In this document: positions 1 through 11,489 of the stretch, in pieces | Layout of the letters: each line of letters starts with the position of its first letter | Numbering within the stretch: position 1 is the first letter of the stretch | NCBI GenBank assembly: GCA_032718475.1 | Contig: JAUCBJ010006752.1 | Span: 1-64,000 of the forward strand | Direction of reading: 5' to 3' | From: Nemertoderma westbladi | Lineage: Eukaryota; Xenacoelomorpha; Nemertodermatida; Nemertodermatidae | Length of the DNA stretch: 64,000 bases | Program-made: the position numbers and the translations under genes | Notes under the pieces: generated by a model | The model's input: the letters and a program-made list of their open reading frames with translations, nothing else | Databases searched by the model: none | What the model was told of the DNA's origin: nothing

Positions 1-539
1 ACTAATTTTATATGAAATGTTTACGATTCACAACATTTTGTGTAAACAGTTTTAGCGACTTTTATTCATTACAATTTTGTAACAGTAAAACTCTTTACGG
101 TACACTCAAAGAAATGTCAGTATTTATAAGGAAGAGAAATAATGTATTTGAACCAAACTTTATAACTTTAATCTTTACTTCCTGAACCTACAGTATGTGG
201 CTCGCCCCAATGTTTCAGGAAGTAAGTAGCAGACAGATTAATCTAATGGTTGGTTCTATAATTACAGCCACTTCTACGTTTGTGACAATTCTCCCCCTAG
301 CGGTAGATAGAGGAACTATAAACTAAGGAAATAAACTGAGGAACTGTAGAATTTCTAAACTTTTCGTAGTCTACATGTGTACCAAGTTTGGTTTAATTTC
401 ATCAAGGAATGACTGAGTTATTAGCGATCAAAAATTGGACGACGACGACAGACAACTCGTTAATGGTAGCCCTTTAGTTAGTTATTGTAGTTCGTTCCTA
501 CAACAATACCTTTACAGATAGTATAAAACAACGAGAGAC

Positions 540-715
540 TTTAATATTTAACTTAAGGGAGACTTTAATACATTGATGATTTAAAGTTCTCTCTATATTA
601 AGGGAGACTTTAATTCATTGAGTCGAATTAAAATCTCATATAATGGGAGACATAAATTAACTGTATAATTTAAAATATTCTATAAATGGGAGACATTAAT
701 TCTAAATAGATGATA
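540..715. repeat. imperfect short tandem repeat, about 60-bp period
   Basis: Four to five degenerate copies of a unit containing GGGAGACTTTAAT (later GGGAGACATTAAT) follow one another. The spacer is AT-rich and no coding potential is visible in it. Bases 1-540 before it are also non-coding; I see only a fragment resembling the GTGGGGCGAGCCAC terminus of the MITE at 45 kb (inverted, near 200). Confidence 0.5.
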
Positions 716-890
716 AAAATGTTAGGGAATATAAAAACCAAATATATGCCATAGTTATTAGGCATATTTATGTGAATTGTAATTTATTGACCGCGACGGC
801 ACTTAGCCCTTGAAATAAATTTAATCATTTAATTCATTATAAATTAAACATAACTAATTTAAAGAAGAGTACTAATTGATTGTTATTTCA

Positions 891-1086
891 GGTTGTGGAC
901 ATAGAAGACGAATCTGGAAACGAAAACGATATGATATTGTGTATACCAAAACAAACCTATACAACCTACCACCATAAAGAATATTGCGATATTATAGAAA
1001 AAAGCTTTTGCGATAGAACATATACAAACAATAATTGCAAAGTCATTTGCTGCCATTTTGACCTTTGCAACAAATTTGAAATTTAA
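891..1086 (+). CDS. last exon of a Ly6/uPAR-like three-finger-domain protein (partial)
   Basis: The open frame starts right after a good 3' splice site (TTGTTATTTCAG) and ends in TAA at 1084-1086, so this is a terminal exon of about 64 codons. It is cysteine-rich and ends in CCHFDLCN. The CCxxDLCN ending is the signature of the C-terminal loop of Ly6/uPAR (three-finger) domains, which are usually secreted or GPI-anchored. The stop comes three residues after LCN, so no GPI-signal hydrophobic tail is visible. The signal peptide and first half of the domain must be in exons left of the window. The family call rests on a single motif and the cysteine pattern; the exact ligand or role cannot be inferred. 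The domain fold is shared by many unrelated functions. Confidence 0.6.
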
Positions 1087-1264
1087 CTATTTTAAATACA
1101 GTATGTTGGCATGACTACATACTACTGTACTTGTGTTGCTAGACGATGGAAAGGAATATATAATGGAGTATTACTGGTTTTTGTGTCTACAGTAGTGTAG
1201 GCTTACAAAAGCATTTTTATTATATATCTTATATCTAGGCTCTCTATCTATGCTGTCTATATCT

Positions 1265-1640
1265 ATTTATCAGTTATATTAATAAATTGCTTTTTCGGGC
1301 GAATAAATTACAAACCGTAATAAACATAGAGAACATTAAATAATTATTTAACATTGAGTAAGGCAGCATCGGGAGTTGAAAAGTACAATAATTGGATTGG
1401 CAGTGGAAGCAATATGGTAAAATACTGCAGTTAAATTTCTTTTACTTAAAAATTAAGCAACAAAAAGTACCAATTTAAGAATAAAATTACATGTTACATA
1501 GGAAATCACCAACCATTTGTTTCAATATTATCTCGATTCAACCATTTATTAACCTCGCTGGCGCTTAAAAAATGCTTCGAGACTAGGGAAAAAAAGTTCC
1601 GATTTTTTCCTGTGTTCTAAATAATTATTATTATTCCAAG
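1265..1640. repeat. interspersed repeat family A, copy 1 (partial)
   Basis: Contains stretches shared with two other places in the window (22.5-24.0 kb and 28.1-28.8 kb). Shared words include TGAGTAAGGCAGCATCGGGA, then AAATACTGCAGTTAAATTT, then GCAACAAAAAGTACCAATT and the following AATAAAATTAC. The copy is degraded, and no ORF with family features is visible. Confidence 0.7.
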
Positions 1641-1803
1641 TAAAATATAGTTTGAGTATTCAAGTGAGTTAATTCAGTTGCTTAAAAGGTTCATTACTTT
1701 CTAGAAAAAGCTAAAGGAAAATTAACGCACGTTCACTCACTATTCCGTTGCTTGACACATAGGTCTCAGTACAATGATGTATTTTTTCAGTTTTCAAGGA
1801 AAC

Positions 1804-2155
1804 TGAGAAATAGAACAACGTAATTCAGACGCAGAATAGGTTATATAATACGGTTCATAACTTTCAAATAATCCTCTAACCTTTTGTTGAATTTCTTTAT
1901 TTAATGGTCCCACATTACCAACGTAATTCTTTATTTCTTCCCATTTTTTTGCTCCTTTAATCTTTTCATTAACTTCTCCTACGTCCATGTGCTCGAACTG
2001 ATCATTTTGGTTTATATTAACTTTAATAATAGTTCCCTTAAAGTAACCAGCCAGTAGATAATTTCCCTCAGGGTGGAAGTCAATAGATTGGAACGCGTGA
2101 TTCCCAACCCCCACCTGAGCCTCAAACTCCCTCAATACTGTACCGCTTTCTCCAT
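1804..2155 (-). CDS. last exon of a WD40/beta-propeller-like protein (partial)
   Basis: A minus-strand open frame of about 117 codons runs to TGA at 1804. The likely 3' splice site is TTTTTCTGGTGGCCTGTACTGTAG just upstream, giving an exon that needs one base from the previous exon. Residues 5-50 read like one propeller blade: DGESGTVLREFEA, then IDFHPEGNYLLAG and GTIIKVNI, as in WD40 repeats (FHPEGxxLLAGxxDG). The remaining 65 residues are charged and helical-looking, with no recognised domain. The two HCF-1-like exons just upstream (2451-3042) are on the same strand, but their exon phase does not match, so I treat them as separate. Which WD40 family this belongs to cannot be told from one blade. 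Confidence 0.5.
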
Positions 2156-2450
2156 CTACAGTACAGGCCACCAGAAAAAGCAGATTTCATCCAATGTGAT
2201 CACATGTGAACACATTTGTTCAAGTCATCTGATTGGCAGGTTATGGCGAGTTATCTTCTAGATCACACAGCAGGAGGCTGACTTGCTGGGACCGACAAAG
2301 GGTTTGTGTGCGGTGCGCCTGTATGTCTGATATCAGGTAGATGAGAGAGCCCCCAGTGCGTAACATTGCGGACATGGGCTGTATTGGTAGAGAGAGAACT
2401 ACATACAAGACCACATGGAGGTTCATGGAGTGTATATAGAGACTACTAAC

Positions 2451-2625
2451 CGCATGTTTGTGCACTTCCATTCCTTCTCGTGGCTGGCCACCTTAATGTC
2501 ATCCATAACCAGGGGGACCCACCCGCCGAATATAAACATACGATTGTTTATGGAGGCGGAGGAATGTAAACTCCGTGGTAGCGGTGGGGTCCCGTCAATC
2601 TCGGGTTTAGTCCAAGTCGAACTGT
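2451..2625 (-). CDS. HCFC1: kelch-repeat exon of host cell factor 1 (HCF-1-like), downstream exon of a fragment
   Basis: The exon begins after TTTTTATTTAACAG and ends at donor CG|GTTAGT. It encodes [18 protein letters not shown], then [20 protein letters not shown] and WKCTNM. This is the blade 5 region of the HCF-1 kelch propeller, with the family-specific [10 protein letters not shown] and HEKEWKCTN segments. HCF-1 is a chromatin co-regulator that recruits histone-modifying complexes to promoters. Its phase joins correctly to the exon at 2919-3042 (GTCG plus AC gives Asp in DVDSSTW). The following HCF-1 exon (family ACLNLDTMxWE) is not found downstream, where a different exon follows at 2155. 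This is therefore a fragment: either a partial duplication, or a gene whose other exons lie elsewhere. Confidence 0.8.
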
Positions 2626-2918
2626 CTGTTAAATAAAAATATAAATGAACCGCTACCTTTTTAACTTCCTGGGCACTTTCTGGAAGGAGTCCGAATTTTG
2701 TGACATTATGTGGGATGTTTTCATCTCCGTTACCTCAAAATAATAGCAACTTTATAATTAAAAAAATGTTTAAATGTGAAATTTTGCCTGTTTGTGTTTA
2801 TTTTCATTTTGTGGGAAATAAATATTTGCTTTTATTTAAGGCGTTTTTTTTTTACAATTTTTTATGCACGAACAAACCCACTAATCATACGATTAATGTT
2901 TGCAAATGTGAAACTAAC

Positions 2919-3042
2919 CGACGTCGTATATCCAGAGGTCGCCCAGACGACAGCCACTCATCCCGCCGTACACAATAATCCGCGGGTTGAGCGCCACGCC
3001 GTCCGAGTAGTGATAGGCCAATTTCAAAATTTGAGTGGTAAA
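2919..3042 (-). CDS. HCFC1: kelch-repeat exon of HCF-1-like protein, upstream exon of the fragment
   Basis: Encodes IIVYGGMSGCRLGDLWIYDV, a hallmark kelch blade of HCF-1 (family form VIYGGMSGCRLGDLW). The donor is GTCG|GTTAGT. At the upstream side the homology starts at about 3018, but no AG stands there. The nearest AG (GTAGTACAG, giving start 3042) adds eight codons (FTTQILKL) that do not resemble the family. This suggests a break point or a lost splice site. No further upstream kelch exon was recognised between 3050 and 8000. Confidence 0.7.
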
Positions 3043-3264
3043 CTGTACTACTTTGGTTGTGTTTATGATCAAAATCTTAAAAGATGGGTCTGTATTAGAT
3101 CTAGACATCTTTCAACAGGGAAGACCGAAACATAGAACACGGAAGAGGTTTACCGAATCCAAGATATGGCAGAAAACATGGTGGCCGAAGTGAAAATGTC
3201 AAGTTGGGTAACTTATGCCACTTGTGGTTTTTCTTCCAAATATTTTACTGTGGGCAGAGTGGCT

Positions 3265-3580
3265 TTAGTTGTACCAGTTTAAAAAGTATACCATGTGAAA
3301 GAGCGTTAAAAATTCCACATTATGACATGCCATATACATACTAGAGTGATATTGTATCATCAATAATTGAAATGATTATTATTTATTAAATAATTATTTT
3401 TACGTTCAGTCACCTTTTGAAAGTTTTGAGCGAATGACATGGTTTTAGTTCAGCATGAAAAGCATACCACGTGAAAGAGCGTTAAAAAGGCTACATTTTA
3501 ACATGTCATATATACCCGTACTTCTGGACTGATTTTGTATCAGCAACAATTGAAATGTTTATTATTTAAGAGTAAATACA
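3265..3580. repeat. two-copy tandem duplication, about 176 bp
   Basis: The segment with GTGAAAGAGCGTTAAAAA, then ACATGCCATATA and AATTGAAATG, occurs twice, at about 3293 and 3469, with moderate divergence. The AT-rich surroundings (3140-3880) hold no gene that I can see. Confidence 0.6.
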
Positions 3581-3886
3581 CAGTTAACAGTACGAGGGTC
3601 TTAGGTTCGCGGCTTAATTATCTTTAATTATTACTGCTACTTGTTATTATTATCGAAAGTTTCATCTGGATGCGGTAAGAGTATCCGAAGGAAAAAAATA
3701 AGATTCGATTTTTCATACTTCGCTGTGACTCTATTCTCTATTTAGTTATCAGAATATATAAAAGGAACTAGGCTATGAAATGAAAATATTTACTGAATTA
3801 TAGTATTTGAGCCTCTTCAACTGACAACTGGACAGACAGACTGATGACAGACACAGACAAAACGTTATCAACAATAGTTTTAAATC

Positions 3887-5735
3887 ATGTTGGTTAGGTT
3901 GGTGTATCTGTACACCGATATGTTGGTTAGGTTGGTGTATCTGTACACCGTTATGTTGGTTAGGTTGGTGTATCTGTACACCGTTATGTTGGTTGGTTGT
4001 TATATCTGTACACCGTTATGTTGGTTGGTTGGTGTATCTGTACACCGTTATGTTGGTTGGTTGTTAAATCTGTACACCGTTATGTTGGTTAGGTTGGTGT
4101 ATCTGTACACCGTTATGTTGGTTAGGTTGGTGTATCTGTACACCGTTATGTTGGTTGGTTGTTATATCTGTACACCGTTATGTTGGTTAGGTTGGTGTAT
4201 CTGTACACCGTTATGTTGGTTAGGTTGGTATATCTCCTGTACACCGATATGTTGGTTAGGTTGGTGTATCTGTACACCGATATGTTGGTTAGGTTGGTAT
4301 ATCTGTACTGTACACCGTTATGTTGGTTAGGTTGGTATATCTGTACTGTACACCGTTATGTTGGTTAGGTTGGTATATCTGTACACCGTTATGTTGGTTA
4401 GGTTGGTATATCTCCTGTACACCGATATGTTGGTTAGGTTGGTATATCGGTACACCGTTATGTTGGTTAGGTTGGTATATCTGTACTGTACACCTTTTAT
4501 GTTGGTTAGGTTGGTATATCTGTACACCGATATGTTGGTTAGGTTGGTATATCGGTACACCGTTATGTTGGTTAGGTTGGTGTATCTGTATCTGTACACC
4601 GTTATATTGTTTAGGTTGGTGTATCTGTACACCGTTATGTTGGTTAGGTTGGTATATCTCCTGTACACCGATATGTTGGTTAGGTTGGTATATCGGTACA
4701 CCGTTATGTTGGTTAGGTTGGTATATCTGTACTGTACACCTTTTATGTTGGTTAGGTTGGTATATCTGTACACCGATATGTTGGTTAGGTTGGTATATCG
4801 GTACACCGTTATGTTGGTTAGGTTGGTGTATCTGTATCTGTACACCGTTATATTGGTTAGGTTGGTGTATCTGTACACCGTTATGTTGGTTAGGTTGGTA
4901 TATCTCCTGTACACCGATATGTTGGTTAGGTTGGTATATCGGTACACCGTTATGTTGGTTAGGTTGGTATATCTGTACACCGTTACGTTGGTTAGGTTGG
5001 TATATCTCCAGTACACCGTTATGTTGGTTAGGTTGGTGTATCTGTACACCGTTATGTTGGTTAGGTTGGTATATCTGTACACCGATATGTTGGTTAGGTT
5101 GGTATATCGGTACACCGTTATGTTGGTTAGGTTGGTATATCTCCTGTACACCGATATGTTGGTTAGGTTGGTATATCGGTACACCGTTATGTTGGTTAGG
5201 TTGGTGTATCTGTATCTGTACACCGTTATATTGGTTAGGTTGGTGTATCTGTACACCGTTATGTTGGTTAGGTTGGTATATCTGTACACCGTTATGTTGG
5301 TTAGGTTGGTATATCTCCTGTACACCGTTATGTTGGTTAGGTTGGTGTATCTGTACACCGTTATGTTGGTTAGGTTGGTGTATCTGTACACCGTTATGTT
5401 GGTTAGGTTGGTATATCGGTACACCGTTATGTTGGTAAGGTTGGTGTATCTGTACACCGATATGTTGGTTAGGTTGGTATATCTGTACACCGTTATGTTG
5501 GTTAGGTTGGTGTATCTGTATCTGTACACCGTTATATTGGTTAGGTTGGTGTATCTGTACACCGTTATGTTGGTTAGGTTGGTGTATCTGTACACCGTTA
5601 TGTTGGTTAGGTTGGTGTATCTGTACACCATTATGTTGGTTAGGTTGGTGTATCTGTACACCGTTATGTTGGTTAGGTTGATATATCTATACACCGTTAT
5701 GTTGGTTAGGTTGGTATATCTATACACCTTATGAG
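3887..5735. repeat. 33-bp minisatellite array, about 55 copies
   Basis: Unit core is TTATGTTGGTTAGGTTGGT, then ATATCTGTACACCG. The period is mostly 33 bp, with 3-bp and 6-bp variants (CTCCTGTACACC, CTGTATCTGTACACC). Because the period is a multiple of three, long ORFs stay open on both strands (for example repeating MLVRLVYLYTV on plus and RYTNLTNITVY on minus). These ORFs have no start context, introns or domain and are by-products of the repeat. The first few units (3950-4080) use GGTTGGTTG variants, a sign of an older edge. Confidence 0.97.
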
Positions 5736-6243
5736 TATAGTTTAATACAGAGACCATGATCCCCCTTCGAGAAAAGGGGCAACTCAAAATACCTATATTT
5801 TTCCTCGAAAAAACTTAACTTTTTTAAAATATGAAATACAACATATTAACTAGAAAATAGCAGCAATATTAGGCGTTTAACGTATAGTCTGATTGTTGTG
5901 CTTTCGATTAAGACCATTTCCATGTAACCATGTGAGCTGTGCATTACAGTACTTTTCAATTTGGAAATGAAAATAGTAAACTTTTCAAAAATGGCCTAAG
6001 TTACCCCACTGGCCTAAGTTACCCCACACCACGGTAACTGAGCCTCTTGCTGCGCGAAGGCCCCACGAACGTGTATTATTAGTAGTGAAAAACAAGGTAA
6101 TTATTTATTTTTAATTAATGGGCATTAAAGAAGTTGATTCGTTAATTAGATTTATATGAAATGAGTGGAAAATAAGTACAATTAAATAAAAAAATGAGCT
6201 TAAGAAGGATGTTAGTTTTTTTACCCAATTCTTGTTTGGACAG

Positions 6244-6759
6244 GGGATAAAGATTCAACAAAGAGTTGATGGATCTGTTGACTTCTATCGAAACTGGACT
6301 GAATACGTTGAAGGATTTGGCGACCCGAATACCAATTTTTGGTTGGGGTTGGAGAAGATCCACAAGCTGAGTGATGGCGGGGTGAAGTTGAGAGTCGATT
6401 TGTGGTACAACAACGAACACAAATATGCGGAATACAACAACTTCTCTATCGGATCAGCTGCAACTAATTATCGCCTATTTGTATCCGGTTACCGTGGTAC
6501 TGCTGGTAACGCATTGTTATATCACAACCGTATCCCATTCAGCACCAAGGACCGCGATAATGACTGGTGGAACATCGGCAACTGCGCCGTAGATTATACT
6601 GGAGGGTGGTGGTACAGGGCCTGCATGGCCAGTAACTTGAACGGAGAATATGGTGTGGAGGATGATAAAGGATCTTATTGGTATCATGTTACTGAAAAGA
6701 GTCCGGCTTCTCGAGTTGAAATGAAGATTTATTACAGGCAACAACCTTTGACCCCGTAG
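6244..6759 (+). CDS. last exon of a fibrinogen-related (FReD) protein (partial)
   Basis: The exon opens after a strong 3' splice site (TTTTTTTACCCAATTCTTG, then TTTGGACAG) and ends in TAG at 6757. It encodes most of a fibrinogen C-terminal domain of about 171 residues. Visible family features are QQRVDGSVDFYRNWTEYVEG near the start, FWLGLEKIHKLS, the calcium-site segment FSTKDRDNDWW, and the cysteine pair in NCAVDYTGGWWYRAC with SNLNGEYG after it. Such domains bind acetylated sugars or glycoproteins in ficolins, FREPs and tenascins. They act outside the cell, often in innate immunity, but the ligand here cannot be inferred. The first exons (signal peptide, any coiled coil or collagen part) are not identified. 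Its stop codon and 3' flank are copied in reverse at 9.98 kb. Confidence 0.9.
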   Translation, partial: GIKIQQRVDGSVDFYRNWTEYVEGFGDPNTNFWLGLEKIHKLSDGGVKLRVDLWYNNEHKYAEYNNFSIGSAATNYRLFVSGYRGTAGNALLYHNRIPFSTKDRDNDWWNIGNCAVDYTGGWWYRACMASNLNGEYGVEDDKGSYWYHVTEKSPASRVEMKIYYRQQPLTP

Positions 6760-7327
6760 GAATTTTATATATGACTCAACTACCCTACATAGATGTTTAG
6801 TACAGTGGGACATTAAAAAAATTTGGGTAGATTTCACCAAATGGTTGCGCTCGTTTTTTAGGGGGTATTAAACATAGCAACGGAGAAAATTACCATAGCA
6901 ACAGCTCTTATAGTAGATATGACGAGTTAAATTGTTTGAAGATTTTTTGCGACGGGATCCTGGTTGGCTAGTGGGATCCCAACCGGATTGATTGGTGTAG
7001 TGTTTCTGCGTCGCCGCGTTGATAATATTGAAGGCCGAAGGCCGGGTGTTAAACATCGTTGTTAATGATAGCTTGCAATATTTACCGTTAAACAGATTAC
7101 AGCTCATTCAGTATAATTAAATAGGCTACGGACGACGGTGAAAACTGTGCGACATCCTACCTGAATAATATAGACAACTGAGTTGGTAGGCACGTAATAT
7201 CAATATATGGAAATAGGGAAAACACATTAGATATGCTTTAACACGTATAATTGGCCAACACATCCCAATTGCCACTTGTGGCCCTCCCATTGGTCGGTTA
7301 ATATCGCCCCATATGCCCTATCTCCCT

Positions 7328-7690
7328 TGAGCCTATGATAGCCTGTATTCCCTGAGGTAGGCTGTTAAACCACCTCTTGGCTAGCCCTATTACATCATCC
7401 ATTCTCAGGTATGCTTTATTGGCTGCATACCTTAACTCATTGATAACTTGAGCCTATGATAGCCTGTATTCCCTGAGGTAGGCTGTTAAACCACCTCTTG
7501 GCTAGCCCTATTACATCATCCATTCTCAGGTATGCTTTATTGGCTGCATACCTTAACTCATTGATAACTTGAGCCTATGATAGCCTGTATTCCCTGAGGT
7601 AGGCTGTTAAACCACATCTTGGCTAGCCCTAGTGCATCATCCATTCTCAGGTATGCTTTATTGGCTGTATACCTTAACTCATTGATAAAT
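7328..7690. repeat. 121-bp tandem repeat, three copies
   Basis: Three near-identical copies start at 7328, 7449 and 7570, each beginning TTGAGCCTATGATAGCCTGT and ending near CTTAACTCATTGATAA. They lie in the left arm of the inverted duplication and are missing from the right arm. Confidence 0.95.
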
Positions 7691-8084
7691 CAGTTCACCC
7701 CCCATTTATTGGTAGGAAGTGTATAACGGAATGGATCCGCTTACATACAGTATTTTGGATATGAAGAATTTAATGGCATATTTAGTACCATACCATAGTA
7801 CAATACCATAGCAACTAAGTGAAAACAACCTTCAAAGTTAGCACTATTGACAATTTCCTTAGCAACGGGCTTTAAACGGGCGTAATGCATTTGCAGTATT
7901 CTTAACGTCATCGGATCAGAGTCTACCACCAATATATCAAGTCTAAGGAACAATATGCACTACTTGCTTGTTTGCATTTGCCATGGCAACGGGTAACTTT
8001 GGCTAGATACATGCTATATATTAGCGGTAGCGTCATTAAAATCAACCTCCGCAACCCCCACTATATAAAAGTAAAAGTAAAGTA

Positions 8085-8345
8085 AATTTTCTTCGGCCGC
8101 TAGGCCAGGGATTACGCACAAAGTCTGACGACTTATTTCCAGTGCGGTCCCCACATAACTTTACTCCCCAGAGGAAACTCCAGTACTCATTTAGCTACCA
8201 CGTAAGGATGCAAGGCAGAGATGCGCCCTGGCTGGTCCCTTTAAACGTGCCGAAACGAAAACTGCCCTGGCCCATTCGAGGATCGAACCCACGACCTACG
8301 GGAGATGTGAATTCAATGCAACCACTACACCAAGGTGGAACCTAT
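8085..8345 (-). repeat. tRNA-derived SINE (minus strand)
   Basis: On the minus strand the 5' end reads CCTTGGTGTAGTGGTTGCAT (A-box-like), followed by GTGGGTTCGATCCTCG (B box). A non-tRNA body follows towards 8085. The left arm of the surrounding inverted duplication is interrupted here compared with the right arm, which supports insertion. Confidence 0.75.
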
Positions 8346-10559
8346 AACATATCGATATAAGGAAAAATATGCAATATGTTTCAGTTTCTAGATGCCATGG
8401 CAACTTGTCAGAATTGTTAACAAAGTGTTTTTCATATCACTCTTAAACTAAATAAGAGTACATAAGATTGCCCATTTTGAGTGTGGTTTCATGATAAGCC
8501 TACTTGTATTTAGAGATATTACATTTGTCATCACTTTATGTACTACTGTGTAACATTCTTAAAGAAATAAAATTACATTGTGTTAAGAATTGCAAGTAAC
8601 AGTGCAGTAATCAGTGCACATAATACAGTTAGGCCTACAAGAACAATTAAACAGTGAGCATGCAAACCGCTAGGGGGCTACATGTGTAAACATTAAATGT
8701 TCTTCCATTTCTTTGCTTTTATTCCGTTCAAGGTAAAACTTGGCAGATATGTACGAGACCACAGTTGTATATTTCAAGGGAGACTGAGGCTAATCCGTTT
8801 GCAGTTCTCAAGTCTACCGACAGAGTGCGAAATGTCTAATATATATATACTGTATATAAAAGAGCGCATTCGAATTTATATGGTTTTTTCAATATATCGT
8901 TTTTGACATATAAGAGAGGTTGATATATTATGTATGGCACGCGTCCACTAGCGGCTAACTGGAGAACTGCTGGCCGATCAACCTCCTGGCAAAGTCGCAG
9001 CATTTGGTCTAGTACATTATCTGCCAAGTTTTACCTTAACGAACGGAATAAAAGCAAAGAAATGGAAGGACAATTAATGTTTAGACATGTAGCCCCCTAG
9101 CGGCCGGCATGCGCACTGTTCTTGTTCTTGAAGGCCTAGTCCTAACGGTGTTATGTGCACTGATTACTATCGTAATTGCAATTTTTAACACAATGTAATT
9201 TCACTTATTTAAGAATGTTATAGGGCATAAAGTTATGACAAATGAAATATCTCTAAATATACAGTATGATCATGTAAACTTCACTCAGATTTCAAAATGC
9301 GCTCTTTTATGTAGTCAAAACAGCTAAGTGATATGAAAAACACTTCGTTGACAATTCTGACAAGTTGCCATGGCATCTAGAAACTGAAACATATTGCATA
9401 TTTTTTCTTATACTCGATATAGTGGGGGTGGAGGTTGATTTAATGACGCTACTGCTAATATATAGCCCGTTTCTAGCCAAAGTTACCCGTTGCCATGGCA
9501 ACTGCAAGCAACAAGCAAGTAGTGCATAGGCGTATTGTTCCTTAGACTCGATATATTGGTGGTAGACTCTGATTCTATAACTCTACGACCACTACATATG
9601 CATTACACCCGTTTAAAGCCCGTTGCATTGTCAATACTGCTACAGTAACTTTGGAATGTAGTTTTCACTTGGTTGCTATGGTATTTTCAAAAAACTAAAT
9701 GTGCCATTATATTCTTCATATCCAAAATAGTAAACTTTCATAAATTTTAACTCCTCACATCTACTATAAGAGCTGTTGCAATGGCAATTTTCTGCGTTGC
9801 AATGTTTAAGACCCCCTAAAAGACGAGCGCAACCATTTGGTGAAATTGGTGAAATTTGGTGATGGTTTTTTAATAATTTTATATTTTAAATGTCCTATAC
9901 TGTATCTGTTCTAAACATATATGTTTGGTAGATGTGTTATATATAAAATTCCTACGGGGTCATAGGCTGGAGCCAGTACAAGTTTGGATTTAATAAAACT
10001 GTAAGTTTTATATAAAATTACTAATAATTTCAATAGAACTAACAAACAACTAAACTAGAAACTGGATAACTACTGAAGATTGGAAACTAACTATTACATT
10101 TAATTATAAAATTAATTTTTATTCTACTGAGTAAAACCATTTACAGTGGGTAGGAAACGCAAAGTGTAAAAAATTTAACATTTAATTTTATTTCACAAAA
10201 TTCCTAATGACCTCCATCACCATCTTTATGAAATATTCTGCTATATGGTTTTGCTTTATAGAATTTCCTATAACATTTCTATATGGAAAATAAATAAAAA
10301 ATACGATATGATATATTTGGGTAGTTCCTGGATAAATATGTTAACGTTTTTTTTACTCTAAATTTACTTACTTTAATGTTTTTATAATTTATTTTTCAGT
10401 TTGAATTCCCAATGAGTTGTAGAAGAGATACTGAACCTTGGTCTACAGTTTTATATTATTCATTAAACACAACTGTTATATGTTACCAGTTTATATGTTA
10501 TGTGGTTATTGGTTTATGTTTGGTTAATATTTACAATATAAATTCCTTAATTATGGGAA

Positions 10560-11485
10560 GATGTGATGGAATAACAATGTTTATTGTTTGGATAGAAAAG
10601 CCCGTTGCTGTAACCTGCTCCTTTCCCTCATTTGGTAGGTAAAAACAACGTTTATTGTTTTGTTTAGAAAAGCTCGCCTCTGTAACCTACTCCTTTCCGT
10701 AAATTGGTAGATAACAAGACAACAACGTTTATTGTTTTGGTTAGAAATGCCCGCTGATGTGACGTGCTCCTATCTCTCAATTGGTAGGTTAAAACAATGT
10801 ATTGTTTTGTTTAGAAAAGCCGCCTGCCTCCGTAGACTACTCCTCTCCTTCAATTGGTAGATAACAACGTTTATTGTTTTGTTTAGAAAAGCCCGCCTCT
10901 GTAACCTGCTCCTTTCCCTCAATTGGTAACAATATAGTTTATTGTTTTGGTTAGAAAAGCCGCCTCTGTAACCTGCTCCTTTCCCTCAATTGGTAACAAT
11001 ATCGTTTATTGTTTTGGTTAGAAAATCCCGCCACTGTAACGTGCTCTTCTTCCTCAATTGGTAACAATATAGTTTATTGCTTTGGTTAGAAAAGCCCGCC
11101 TCTTTAACCATCTCCTCTCCCTCAATTGGTAACAATATCGTTTATTGTTTTGGTTAGAAAAGCCCGCCTCTGTAACCTGCTCCTTTCCCTCGATTGATAG
11201 GCAACAACAACGTTTATTGTTTCGTTTATAAAAGCCCGCCTCTGTAACCTGCTCCTTTTCCTCAATTGGTAACAATATCGTTTATTGTTTTGGTTAGAAA
11301 AGCCCGCCTCTGTAACCTGCTCCTTTCCCTCAATTGGTAACAATATCGTTTATTGTTTTGGTTAGAAAATCCCGCCTCTGTAACCTGCTCCTATCCCTCA
11401 ATTGGTAACAATGTCGTTTATTGTTTTGGTTAGAAAAGCCCGCCTCTGTAACCTGCTCCTTTCCCTCTATTGGTAGGTAAAAATA
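10560..11485. repeat. minisatellite family B, about 66-bp period, about 14 copies
   Basis: Unit core is TTTATTGTTTTGGTTAGAAA, then AGCCCGCCTCTGTAACCTGC, then TCCTTTCCCTCAATTGGTA. Copies vary in length because the AACAATATCG linker varies. The same family is found at 24.4-24.7 kb and as a single degenerate unit near 39.97 kb. 10000-10560 is AT-rich with no feature seen. Confidence 0.95.
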
Positions 11486-11489
11486 ACGT

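Larger units (their letters stand above)
6750..9985. repeat. large inverted duplication (foldback) next to the fibrinogen gene
   Basis: The left arm (from 6750) and the reverse complement of the right arm (from 9985 back to about 8930) match in order. The match starts at the stop-codon context TGACCCCGTAGGAATTTTAT. It continues through GGTTGCGCTCGT, CAACAGCTCTTATAGTAGAT, GAGTCTACCACCAATATAT, CCATGGCAACGGGTAACTTT, TAGATGCCATGGCAACTTGT and CATTTCTTTGCTTTTATTCC. The axis lies near 8880-8930 in AT-rich DNA. The left arm is longer because it holds two insertions (tandem repeat 7328-7690, SINE 8085-8345). Divergence is roughly 10-20 per cent by eye. Confidence 0.9.
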
